From assembly GCA_963652075.1 (NCBI GenBank), contig CAVJRQ010000040.1, positions 1 to 21,857 on the forward strand: a DNA stretch of 21,857 nucleotides, given 5' to 3'. Source of the DNA: Phocaeicola_A sp963652075. GTDB taxonomy: Bacteria > Bacteroidota > Bacteroidia > Bacteroidales > Bacteroidaceae. Made by a program: the position numbers and the translations under genes. Positions 1 through 8,443 of the stretch are shown piece by piece (position 1 is the first letter of the stretch; every line of letters begins with the position of its first letter). Below the pieces are notes generated by a model, which worked only from the letters and a program-made list of their open reading frames with translations, was not told the origin of the DNA and did no database searches.

Positions 1-79
1 AAGCATCTTAGTAAAATAACACTATAAGTGTAAAGTAAATTCAGTCATAGTCACTGTTTGCGGGGCAGTCCGAAAACGC

Positions 80-167
80 AAGTACTTACGTTGCCCGATG
101 AAAGTACTTACGATGGCTCACGTAAGTACTTACGTTGGCTCATGTAAGTACTTACGTTGGAAGGTGC
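80..167. repeat. Tandem array of four 22-bp units with palindromic core
   Basis: Four consecutive units begin at 80, 102, 124 and 146, exactly 22 bp apart. Each starts with AAGTACTTACG, followed by a variable half such as TTGCCCGATGA or TTGGCTCATGT. In unit 3 the core with its upstream flank is a perfect 14-bp palindrome, CGTAAGTACTTACG (121-134). Unit 4 holds the 12-bp palindrome GTAAGTACTTAC (144-155). Units 1 and 2 match less perfectly upstream of the core. The array lies about 80 bp beyond the pbpC stop codon in non-coding DNA. A spacing near two helical turns would put the cores on one face of the DNA, which suits cooperative protein binding, but it could equally be an inert intergenic repeat. 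No function can be assigned. Confidence 0.9.
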
Positions 168-225
168 AACCGCTTGCGTTATCCGGGCGAATCGTTCCTA
201 AAAAACGAAGTGACGTTAACTACTC

Positions 226-245
226 CTCATGCCGTACGACATGAG
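226..245 (-). terminator. Near-palindrome just past pbpC, possible terminator
   Basis: CTCATGCCGTACGACATGAG is a palindrome broken only at one symmetric pair. It starts two bases beyond the leftward pbpC stop codon, so it could form a hairpin at the 3' end of the pbpC transcript. No T-run follows directly on that strand; the nearest is a run of six T about 20 bases further (roughly 200-205). It may be a weak terminator, an RNA-end stabilising hairpin or a protein-binding site. Confidence 0.3.
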
Positions 246-247
246 AC

Positions 248-2635
248 CTATCTGCTCTCCACGACAAAGGTGGTAGAAACGCTGTTGCCGGTTTCGTCCA
301 CCGCCGTGAGGGCGTGTTGACCAAGGGAAGGCGAGAACGTCACCTTGTGGAAGTCCTCAGTCTGCATGAGGTAATGGCCGTCGAGATGCCAGAAGACGGT
401 AGCGTGCGGATTGCTGTGGGCAAGTTCAACCGTAAGCTGTCCCTCACTGCCGTCCAACCGGCGCGGCAAGCGTATGTGGGCGTTCATGGGTGGGTAGATG
501 AATTGCATCACCGTGCCGCCCTCGTCGCCCAAACCTCGCCGAAGGGGAGGCAAAGGCTTGTATTCGGGATGATGTTGCCGATAGTACCACTCCCATGTGG
601 GCGGCAGGACGAACCATGATTTCTGAACGATTGGTTCGCCACCGTCGTTGTTGGCATAGGCCCGGTATTTCTCATCCACCGTCACGGTGACCAGCCGATG
701 ATAGGGACAGGCAGAAGAAGCCCTCACACCAGACGGTACGACATAAACGGTATCCACCTCCTCACAGAAACGTCCCTTCAGGCATCCCGACTGACGACAA
801 GTCTCTACTTCTGTCAACCCCTCGTCGGGACGGGAGAACCAAGCGCAAGCCGGCAAGGTGTTGAACACATCGAACAGGACGGGACCAGCGGTTCGCGCTC
901 CTATGAGTTCAGGTCTACCCTCACCCGTCGCATTGCCTACCCACACGCCAACGGCGTAACGCGGAGTGACACCGACCGCCCACGCGTCACGGAATCCGTA
1001 GCTGGTACCGGTCTTCCATGCGACGGTCTGCATGGACGAGATGGCTTTCCAGTCTATCTCTTCGGGGCGATTGAGTTCCGTCAACGCCGAGAGGGTAATC
1101 CATGCCGCTCCCGCCCATTCGGCTTGATTCTGCCAGTTTTTCCCCAGACTGCTGAAAGAGCCTCTACGGTCATAGGGAATCACCGCATCGGGGTCTTCGT
1201 CCTCCGGCCACAGCAACGAGGCGGACGCCTTGCGTTGAGAAAGGGCGGGCGACAGAAGCTCCGCCAAACGCTTATAGGCATTGGTTACTTCCCATAAGGT
1301 GGTCTCCGCACCGCCCAACACCAGAGAGAGTCCGTAGTGGGAGGGCGAACGGTTGATGCCAGTGAAGCCAAACTGGTGGAGCAGATGATGGAACTTGGGT
1401 ACGCCATACTGCTGCAACATGCAGACAGCAGGGATGTTTAGCGAACGTGCCAGCGCCTCGGAAGCGGGCACCGCCCCCTCGAACTGCAGACTGAAGTTCT
1501 GCGGCGCAAAGCCGTTCACATTGACAGGAATATCGGGCAGCAGCGTATGGGGCAACAGTTCGCCCTCTTTCTGCATGGCGGCATAGAGAAAAGGTTTAAG
1601 GACGCTACCCGTGCTGCGGGGCGACCGGATGATGTCCACCTGACTGCCCTCTTGCCGCTGATTGTTCCGCACGTTGCCACAATAGGCCACCACCTTGTTG
1701 GCAGGGATATCCAATACCAAAATAGCCAAATGATGGATGTCACTCCTTCGGAACTCGTTGTTCCACCGTTCAGCGATAGCCTCCACACGCTGTTGCACGC
1801 CCGCATCCACCGACGAGCGCGTATAGAGACCCTTGCGTTCCTTACAAAAATAATCCACTAAGCAAGGGGCAATCTGTGGCAGGGCCAACGGCTCCGCAGG
1901 CAACGGCTCCGCAACCGCCAATTCGTAGGCGGAGGCATCGATGACGTTTGTATCCAGCAAACGTTTCAGCAACCGGTTGCGCTTGGCAAGCAGTTGAGGC
2001 CGCCCTTTGGCCAGATGAATCATGGAGGGGGCATTGGGCAATACGGCAAGCGTGGCCGCCTCCGCCCACGAGAGCTCTTCCGCGTCATGACCGAAATAGC
2101 GCCATGCGGCAGCGTCGAGACCTACCACATTGCCGCCAAAGGGAGCATGGGAGGCATACAGAGCCAACAGTTCTTTCTTGGAAAGTCGGAACTCCAAACG
2201 GGTGGCGAGCACCATCTCTATAATCTTCTCCTTGACCGTACGCGGATTGCCACGCATCAAGCGCACCAACTGCATGGTAAGCGTGCTGCCGCCGCTCACC
2301 ACATGCCCGGCACGCAGATTCTGATACATAGCCCGTCCTACGGCGACAGGGTCTACTCCCCAATGGTAATGGAAACGGCGATCCTCGAACTCCACCAGGC
2401 AACGCTCCACCTTCTCGGGCACATCCTTGCGGGGAGGAAACCGCCACTGGCCATCCGTCGCAACACGGGCACCCAACAACGTGCCGTGACGGTCGGTCAC
2501 CACCGTGGAATAGGAGACGGAGAACAGGTCACGGGGGAGGCAAAAGAAATAAGCCACAGCCAAAAGAGCCACCACCCCAAGGGTGACTCTTTTGGCTGTA
2601 GAAAGTCGTTTCCAGTAGCGTGAAATCTTATCCAT
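248..2635 (-). CDS. pbpC: Penicillin-binding protein 1C (glycosyltransferase/transpeptidase)
   Basis: This is a 795-residue bifunctional peptidoglycan synthase anchored in the inner membrane and acting in the periplasm. One membrane helix spans about residues 17-33. The GT51 glycosyltransferase domain (about 50-230) shows EDRRF with the likely catalytic Glu84, GGSTLTMQLVR at 115-125 and the KEKIIEMVLATRLE region. The transpeptidase domain has all three active-site motifs: SVLK (Ser344, Lys347), SLN (398-400) and KTG (541-543). Four cysteines lie at 613, 618, 624 and 643. A C-terminal beta domain of the BiPBP_C type (about 707-793) is characteristic of PBP1C and separates it from PBP1A/1B. The ATG at 2635 lies 30 bp beyond the macroglobulin stop codon, so the two genes are probably one operon. 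In E. coli the same pair (yfhM-pbpC) is thought to link protease trapping with wall repair. No defect is visible. Confidence 0.96.
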   Translation of the reverse strand: MDKISRYWKRLSTAKRVTLGVVALLAVAYFFCLPRDLFSVSYSTVVTDRHGTLLGARVATDGQWRFPPRKDVPEKVERCLVEFEDRRFHYHWGVDPVAVGRAMYQNLRAGHVVSGGSTLTMQLVRLMRGNPRTVKEKIIEMVLATRLEFRLSKKELLALYASHAPFGGNVVGLDAAAWRYFGHDAEELSWAEAATLAVLPNAPSMIHLAKGRPQLLAKRNRLLKRLLDTNVIDASAYELAVAEPLPAEPLALPQIAPCLVDYFCKERKGLYTRSSVDAGVQQRVEAIAERWNNEFRRSDIHHLAILVLDIPANKVVAYCGNVRNNQRQEGSQVDIIRSPRSTGSVLKPFLYAAMQKEGELLPHTLLPDIPVNVNGFAPQNFSLQFEGAVPASEALARSLNIPAVCMLQQYGVPKFHHLLHQFGFTGINRSPSHYGLSLVLGGAETTLWEVTNAYKRLAELLSPALSQRKASASLLWPEDEDPDAVIPYDRRGSFSSLGKNWQNQAEWAGAAWITLSALTELNRPEEIDWKAISSMQTVAWKTGTSYGFRDAWAVGVTPRYAVGVWVGNATGEGRPELIGARTAGPVLFDVFNTLPACAWFSRPDEGLTEVETCRQSGCLKGRFCEEVDTVYVVPSGVRASSACPYHRLVTVTVDEKYRAYANNDGGEPIVQKSWFVLPPTWEWYYRQHHPEYKPLPPLRRGLGDEGGTVMQFIYPPMNAHIRLPRRLDGSEGQLTVELAHSNPHATVFWHLDGHYLMQTEDFHKVTFSPSLGQHALTAVDETGNSVSTTFVVESR

Positions 2636-2665
2636 AGGAAGAGACCTTCACTGAAAACATCCGGT

Positions 2666-5600
2666 CTATCGCACCACCTCCGTACGTCCGGCCCGACTGC
2701 GGGCCAACACGGAAGTGTCATACATCTCTTCGCACTGCACGGCCGGGAGGATGTAATCACCCAGATAATTGGCCTGCAGACGGATGACGAAGCGTTTCGA
2801 TTGCGACGGGCTCAGGCTGAAGTAGGTCAGTACCCGATCGTCGCGCACATCCCGATAGGTGAAGTCACCGCTCTGATGTTCGTCGTAGATTTCCCATCCC
2901 GACGGAACGATGTGCGTCAACGCCAGGTTGTTGAGCGTTTCAGCCGGGGAGAGGTTGGTCACCGTGACTACGGCATAGAAGTCCGTACCTTGCTTCACCT
3001 TGTCCACAGCCATCGAACCGCCCTTCATGTCGGTGTAGCTCACCGCCAGACGTATCTTCCGCGACACCTCGGGCAACGTGTCGTTGGTCAACTGCAGACG
3101 CGACACCACATTGGCGTACAGTGTGCCGTCGCCATCGTTATGCAGGGAGACGGTGCCTTCACCGACGTTCTTTGTCTCCATGGGCAGCGTGTACAACACC
3201 TTGGCGGATTTGACGGCAGGCTGTTTCTTGCCGTTCATCGTCCACGAGAAATTGAGGGAACCGGACTGTTGGTCGCTCAGTCGCGCCAATGCCATGATGG
3301 CGAAGGCTGTGGATTGCGTACTGAACTCATCCTCCTGTGCCATCCGCTTGGTCAGTTTGGTCGCCAGCGCATAGGCATCCTTTTGGTGACCGGTCAGCAC
3401 AAGGTCTTCGAGCATCATCGCCTCATCGCGCAACTGCGAGCCGAAGAGTTGCCAATAGCAGTTGAGAGAATCACGCTTGGCGTTGCCTTTGAATATCAGC
3501 TCGTCCGCCACCTTCTGTTTACCGGTCAAGGCATAAGTGGCAGCCAGACGGTATTGTGCCTGCAGCGGCAGTTCCTTCATCTCCTTCAGTCGGTTCATAG
3601 CCCCATATTCCGGAGCGTTGGCCATGGCGAGCGTGTAGAGGCGGAACACCTGTTGCGTCTCGGCCATCTCCATCTGTCCCAACGAAGCGTCTTGTCGAGG
3701 CGCACGCCAGTTTTGCGCAGCCACCTTTTGGTAGCGTAGCCACTTCTTCAGTACATTGCCGTGTACGGCGTAGCCTTTCTCTTGCGCCAGCGAGAGGAAC
3801 AGGCCGGCATAGGAGGTGACCCACTCGTCGGCAGCGGACTGACCCGGCCAATAGACGAAGCCTCCGTTGGAGAGCTGACGGCCGTAAATCTGACTGATGG
3901 CCTCCTCCACATTCTTCCTTATCGTGGACTCCTCTTCCTTGTCCACCTCTTTCAGTTTGTCGATAAAGAGCAGCGGCAAACCTTTGGAGGTTATCTGTTC
4001 GGTACAGTGATGACCGTAATTATACAGGTAGTCCAGACGGCGTGTCACGTCCAGCATCGGCAGACGCGAAACTTCCAGTTGCACCTTGTCGCCCATCGGG
4101 TAGCGGATGGTAGCCTCAGCCCCCTTCTCTATCCAGGCATCACGGCAGAGATTGACAATCGGGTTGGGGTTGCGCACCTCCATCTCCACCGTCTCCTGCG
4201 CCTTGTTGCCGTTACCCGTGGCAACGATGTGTATGGTAGCCTTTCCGGTACGGGAAGTCTTCAGCTTGAAGTAGGCAATGCGGTCCTCCGGTTGCGCAAA
4301 GGTGAGGGTCTGCTTGGCGGGCGATATCTTCACGTCCTTGGACGAGAGGGTAACGTCCACCTGCTTGACACCCTTGTCCATAACAAAGAGGTTCACCGGA
4401 ACGGAGATTTCCTCGTTTACGCTCAGCACACGGGGCAGCGAGGAGAGCACCATCAATGGAGTGCGCACTTGGACACTCTTCTCCGCATTGCCGTAGGCAC
4501 CGTCTTGGCCGGCCACCACCATCACACGCACAGAGCCTACATACATCGGCAGTTTGAGGTTGTGAGTCTTCCGTTCGCCTTTACCTATATAAAATGGCCC
4601 GACGAACTTCACTACCGGTTTGAAACGGTTGGCTTTGGAATTCACGGGCTTCAGTTCCGCGTCACCGCCCACGCCGAACAAGCCGCAAAACTTGGCAGCA
4701 AAAGTCCCCAATACCTCATCGTACATATCCCACGTGCGTATGCCCAAGGCTTCGCGTGAGTAGAACTCGTTCCAAGGGTCGGGAGTCTTGAAGTCGGTCA
4801 AGTCCAGCAAGCCGTCGTCCACGACAGCCAACGTATAGGTCATTGGCTTCCCGTTCTTCTCGCTCACGGTAACTTGGAAATCCGTTTCGGGTTTCAGCTC
4901 ATCCGGCATCGAGATACGCGGTTCCAGCTTGGTCGATTTATTGTTCACCAATACGGGGACAACCCCATACATACGGATGGGCAAGTCGTTCACGGTCTGT
5001 GCGTGAGGTTGCAGCAGCGTGACGTGCAGATAGACGTTTGGAGCCATCTCCGGTGTCACTTCAAAGGTGTACTTCACATCAGTTCCCTCGGTCACGCCGA
5101 CCCACTCCTGCTTCAGCACGGTCGACCCGTTCTCAATGGAAACCAAGGCGCGTCCCCCTACCGACGCAGGGATGATGGCAGTCACCTTCTCCCCTATTTC
5201 GTACGACTCCTTATCGAGAGAGAAGGTCAACATCTTCACGCCGCTCGGGTCTTTGCGTGCCGAACGTCCGCGCCACGAAGGCCAGTCGACATAGATGACA
5301 CCGCCCGTGGCGTGATGGCTCTCGGTATCCTTCACATAGACCAGGTAGCGTCCCCAATCGGGATAGCTTACCTTGAAGTTGAACGAAGCCTTGCCGCCGC
5401 TGGTGCTGAGTCGGCCGCTCGCTACCGGAGTCACGGAACTGTTGTTGACATAGGTACCAAAGGACTTTTTGTCACTCTCCCACCACCAGTCCCAACTGAT
5501 TTTGTAGATCTTATACTCCAGGCTGGAGCGGTCCGTCGGCTTGCCGTCCGCATTCACCGTCACCACGTCGAATGTATGCTCCCTGTCCGTCTCTATGTAT

Positions 5601-8227
5601 TTGTCCTTCGGCTGATTGAGGTTGATGCCCACGTAAGAGGTATAGGGCGAGAAAGGTACCGTCTGTGTGTGGAAACTCACGTCACCGCCCGGCTCGGACA
5701 CACGGGTCGTAAAGGTGGCGTTAAGCATGCCGGGAGCTTGTGTGGAAGCAGGCAGCTTCAGCACGAAGTTGCCGTTACCGTTGGTATCGAGCGAGCCGCT
5801 GTACACCTCGGACTTGTCGGACACGAACTCCGAAGCCGGGTCATTGAAGATGTACTGGCTATACTTGTTGAACTGCGTGTTGACTTTGGTCAGCCGCATC
5901 TCCACCGTGGCTTTCAGATTGGAAGCCTTTGCGCCCATGAGCCACGAAGCGGAGAGCGGAACGGAGACTTGTCGTTGCTCCGCCTTCAGGACAGAGGGCA
6001 GTGTGACGTTTATCTTCAAACGGTTCGGTTTGATGGTCTCTATGCGCAGAGCCTTATGGAAAGCCGAGCCACCCACTTTCACGTATGCGTTCCACAACCC
6101 GGTCGGGTCGTCCTGCCGGGTGGGTACGGTAAAGGTATAGAATCCGTTCAGTCCTTGTGTGGAAACCTGTTTGGTGTAGAACTGCCCTTGGGGATTGTAC
6201 AGTTCGAGAGAGACAGGATGCTTGTCCGGAATCCGTTTCTCACGGTCTTCGAGGATGAAAGAGACGTGCAGGGTGTCACCCGGACGCCACACGCCGCGCT
6301 CGCCATAGACATAACCTTTCAGTCCTTTCACGATTTCCTTACCACCCACGTCGAAGCGGCTGGTGGACTGCTCCTCGCCATCGACCACACGAACGTAACC
6401 TTTCTGTTTGGACTTCTCCGCCATCACGATGAAGGGCTTGCCCGTACAGGCGACCTCCGCGAAACCATCGCTATTGGTCTCGGCCGTGACGATTGGCTGG
6501 AGTTGGTAGTTGTAGACAGTCACCTTCACGCCACCCAAGGGCGAAGTGCTGAGCAGGTCGGTCACAGCGACCCACAGTTTATTGAGTGAGTTGCGTTTCA
6601 CCACGATACCCAGGTTGGAGGCCAACACATTGCACGAAGCGTAATGGTCGGTATTCATGTAATAGGAGATATGACACGGATTGTCCCGCTCGCTCCAGTC
6701 GTAACGGCTCCAGTCCATATTGCCGTAAGCGAAGTAGTAAGACTCGGGAATGTCCCATACGGCGTTGTCCTCATCGGACAACTCCCCGTCGACCTTCACC
6801 AAGTCACCGTTCCGTTCGTCCACAAGGACTTGCGCATTGTCGTCGTCCGACCCTGAGCACGGATAGGCGGAATACTCCGGTTTGAAGGAAAGCGACACCC
6901 GGTAAATGGCACCCGGCTCTTGCTTGATGAAGTTGGAGAGGTCTATGGAGTAATCTTCCCATCGGTGGACATCCTTCGTCCCGTCCTTGGTGAGCCAAAG
7001 CGTCTTCTTATTAATGAGTCGTCCCAAACGCCGCAAGTCACCGGAACCGGACAAACGATTCTCCTGCATGAAGGAGAGCACGTTACTCTCGAAGATGCGT
7101 ATCACACTGAGGTCTACGGCATAGAGGTTCACTGCCCTGAAGGGGACTATCAGGTTCTTGGAGTCGGGCAAGATGACGGCGTTGACATCCATCGTCACTT
7201 GCGGCTTCAGGTTCTCCTCGGCAATGGAGACGCTTTGGTCCGCCCCAAGGCGTTTGCCACGGTCATTCAAGAGCGCGGCGTTCAGGTTCAGGGTGAACTT
7301 GCCCGACTGGGTGACATTGAAATAGAGGCAGACGCGATTGTCGTTCACCATGGTCACGTAGTTGGATAACCCGGCAATCTCCACCAGTCCCTTCAGGTCT
7401 TGCGTGTCGGAGACAGGGTCGGAGAAGACAATCTCCACACCCTCTTCGGGCGAATGAATACGTTTGGCGGAAAGGAAGCGGAACGTATCCTTGGCGGGTA
7501 TCGTCACCTCCTCCACCTGTTTGCCGTCGATGTCGGCAGCCGCACCATCCACCGTTATCTTCAGATTGAAGTCCTCCGCCTGACGGGCGATGTTGGCTAG
7601 GGCATATTTAAAGGTCTTGGAATCCTCCGAGGCTTCAATCGTCACGCGGCACTTGGCGTCTTTGTAACCACGCACCGTCACCATCTTCTTCACCTCCTCG
7701 GGCGACATCTTGCAGTTGAAGCGAATCTCTCCGGAGAGACTTGCCACGTCGGGGTTCTCGGCTGTCACGGAGACGGGGTCAACATCGAACACGAAGCTGC
7801 GCTCCTGCACGCGGAACGAGAACTCGAAGTTCTTCAAGTCCTTCGCCACCTCCACATAGTCGCCCAGACGGAACTTCGCCTTGTAGAACGTACCCGGCTT
7901 CAGTTCGCCTTCATCGGGCACAAACTCTATGGTATTGTTGTTTATCCAGTAAGTCTTTCCCTTCAACGAAGGTGAGAAAGTGAAGGGTTTGCCATCTACC
8001 TCCTGGTTGAGCTTGACCATCGGCTGGTCATTCTTCAGTTCCACACGGACGGTAGACTCTTGCGTGATGACCCCTCCCGTATAGGCGTTGACATAGGGCA
8101 AGAAGTCCGCCGACGGCACAATATCCTTCTTACTACCGGCACACGAAGCAAGCCCCGTCACCACGAGCAACGATAAAACGTAGAGACAAACGGCCGAAAA
8201 GCCGCTACTTGAGATTGAACATTTCAT
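2666..8227 (-). CDS. Alpha-2-macroglobulin family lipoprotein with thioester motif
   Basis: This 1853-residue bacterial alpha-2-macroglobulin is a predicted lipoprotein. Its signal peptide ends in the lipobox LASC with Cys29. The following AGSKKD lacks the acidic run of Bacteroides surface-export signals, so a periplasmic position is likely. Regions in order are N-terminal MG domains; an MG2-like domain near 636-735 (motif YGERGVWRPGD); an A2M_N_2 (bait-side) region near 996-1145; the A2M domain near 1200-1280; a thioester helical domain from about 1390; and a C-terminal beta region near 1690-1853. The thioester motif CTEQ (Cys1408, Gln1411) is intact, so covalent trapping of proteases is plausible. 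It is preceded by YGHH rather than the YPYG common in the family. On the transcript, AGGAAACC precedes the ATG and provides a ribosome-binding site. It is the first gene of an operon with pbpC. The family is certain; the protease target is unknown. Confidence 0.94.
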   Translation of the reverse strand: MKCSISSSGFSAVCLYVLSLLVVTGLASCAGSKKDIVPSADFLPYVNAYTGGVITQESTVRVELKNDQPMVKLNQEVDGKPFTFSPSLKGKTYWINNNTIEFVPDEGELKPGTFYKAKFRLGDYVEVAKDLKNFEFSFRVQERSFVFDVDPVSVTAENPDVASLSGEIRFNCKMSPEEVKKMVTVRGYKDAKCRVTIEASEDSKTFKYALANIARQAEDFNLKITVDGAAADIDGKQVEEVTIPAKDTFRFLSAKRIHSPEEGVEIVFSDPVSDTQDLKGLVEIAGLSNYVTMVNDNRVCLYFNVTQSGKFTLNLNAALLNDRGKRLGADQSVSIAEENLKPQVTMDVNAVILPDSKNLIVPFRAVNLYAVDLSVIRIFESNVLSFMQENRLSGSGDLRRLGRLINKKTLWLTKDGTKDVHRWEDYSIDLSNFIKQEPGAIYRVSLSFKPEYSAYPCSGSDDDNAQVLVDERNGDLVKVDGELSDEDNAVWDIPESYYFAYGNMDWSRYDWSERDNPCHISYYMNTDHYASCNVLASNLGIVVKRNSLNKLWVAVTDLLSTSPLGGVKVTVYNYQLQPIVTAETNSDGFAEVACTGKPFIVMAEKSKQKGYVRVVDGEEQSTSRFDVGGKEIVKGLKGYVYGERGVWRPGDTLHVSFILEDREKRIPDKHPVSLELYNPQGQFYTKQVSTQGLNGFYTFTVPTRQDDPTGLWNAYVKVGGSAFHKALRIETIKPNRLKINVTLPSVLKAEQRQVSVPLSASWLMGAKASNLKATVEMRLTKVNTQFNKYSQYIFNDPASEFVSDKSEVYSGSLDTNGNGNFVLKLPASTQAPGMLNATFTTRVSEPGGDVSFHTQTVPFSPYTSYVGINLNQPKDKYIETDREHTFDVVTVNADGKPTDRSSLEYKIYKISWDWWWESDKKSFGTYVNNSSVTPVASGRLSTSGGKASFNFKVSYPDWGRYLVYVKDTESHHATGGVIYVDWPSWRGRSARKDPSGVKMLTFSLDKESYEIGEKVTAIIPASVGGRALVSIENGSTVLKQEWVGVTEGTDVKYTFEVTPEMAPNVYLHVTLLQPHAQTVNDLPIRMYGVVPVLVNNKSTKLEPRISMPDELKPETDFQVTVSEKNGKPMTYTLAVVDDGLLDLTDFKTPDPWNEFYSREALGIRTWDMYDEVLGTFAAKFCGLFGVGGDAELKPVNSKANRFKPVVKFVGPFYIGKGERKTHNLKLPMYVGSVRVMVVAGQDGAYGNAEKSVQVRTPLMVLSSLPRVLSVNEEISVPVNLFVMDKGVKQVDVTLSSKDVKISPAKQTLTFAQPEDRIAYFKLKTSRTGKATIHIVATGNGNKAQETVEMEVRNPNPIVNLCRDAWIEKGAEATIRYPMGDKVQLEVSRLPMLDVTRRLDYLYNYGHHCTEQITSKGLPLLFIDKLKEVDKEEESTIRKNVEEAISQIYGRQLSNGGFVYWPGQSAADEWVTSYAGLFLSLAQEKGYAVHGNVLKKWLRYQKVAAQNWRAPRQDASLGQMEMAETQQVFRLYTLAMANAPEYGAMNRLKEMKELPLQAQYRLAATYALTGKQKVADELIFKGNAKRDSLNCYWQLFGSQLRDEAMMLEDLVLTGHQKDAYALATKLTKRMAQEDEFSTQSTAFAIMALARLSDQQSGSLNFSWTMNGKKQPAVKSAKVLYTLPMETKNVGEGTVSLHNDGDGTLYANVVSRLQLTNDTLPEVSRKIRLAVSYTDMKGGSMAVDKVKQGTDFYAVVTVTNLSPAETLNNLALTHIVPSGWEIYDEHQSGDFTYRDVRDDRVLTYFSLSPSQSKRFVIRLQANYLGDYILPAVQCEEMYDTSVLARSRAGRTEVVR

Positions 8228-8255
8228 GGTTTCCTGTTTTTAAGAATTATCAAAA

Positions 8256-8264
8256 GCAAAAGTA
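8256..8264 (-). promoter_or_regulatory. -7 element of the macroglobulin/pbpC promoter
   Basis: Read leftward, TACTTTTGC is a perfect match to the Bacteroides -7 consensus TAnnTTTGY. It ends 28 bases before the macroglobulin ATG, giving an expected 5' leader of about 20 nt. No TTTG is seen at the -33 position, so the promoter may be modest or need help. Confidence 0.6.
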
Positions 8265-8275
8265 CCAATTAGTTC

Positions 8276-8409
8276 ATTCACCTACGCCATAGCCGTCTGA
8301 TAATTAAGAGACTTTCACAGAAGGACAATTCGTCAGACGATTGACAAAATGCTCAGCCACTTTGTCGCATTCCGACATTGGCAAGTGATTTGAAGCCCGG
8401 TAGGTGAAT
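8276..8409. repeat. 10-bp inverted repeat bracketing the divergent promoters
   Basis: ATTCACCTAC at 8276-8285 is exactly reversed as GTAGGTGAAT at 8400-8409. The left arm covers the expected -33 area of the leftward macroglobulin promoter. The right arm covers the expected clpB transcription start if the sigma-54-like element is used. A second, 7-bp inverted pair lies inside: CGTCTGA at 8294-8300 and TCAGACG at 8333-8339. These may be operators of a shared regulator or chance matches. Confidence 0.4.
8363..8394 (+). promoter_or_regulatory. Palindrome plus sigma-54-like promoter before clpB
   Basis: TGTCGCATTCCGACA (8363-8377) has perfect TGTCG/CGACA arms around a 5-bp spacer. One base later, TGGCAAGTGATTTGAA (8379-8394) resembles the sigma-54 consensus TGGCACGnnnnTTGCA, with GG at 8380-8381 and, ten bases on, GA where GC is expected. 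Transcription would start near 8405 and leave a leader of about 40 nt containing AAAGGAG. No good TAnnTTTG element is present; the nearest, CCACTTTGT (8357-8365), lacks the TA. Whether sigma-54 really drives clpB is inference. Confidence 0.4.
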
Positions 8410-8443
8410 CGAATAAGCAAATCGAAAGAAAGGAGACTACAAT

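Noticed and set aside
19..31. Small palindrome ACACTATAAGTGT near the left edge
   Set aside because: Five-base arms are common by chance, and no adjacent gene or promoter element gives it meaning within this window.
64..75. CAGTCCGAAAAC shared by the left edge (near 67-78) and the right edge (near 21807-21818) of the window
   Set aside because: A 12-bp match is expected by chance several times in a window of this size, and the flanks do not match.
4874..6589. 571-codon open frame antisense to the macroglobulin gene (with others at 2801-3739 and 3761-4759)
   Set aside because: These are shadows of a GC-rich coding strand. Their translations have no domain, signal or plausible composition, while the opposite strand has a complete domain architecture.
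8357..8365. CCACTTTGT as a housekeeping -7 element for clpB
   Set aside because: It lacks the TA of TAnnTTTG and has no -33. The sigma-54-like element fits slightly better, though neither is proven.
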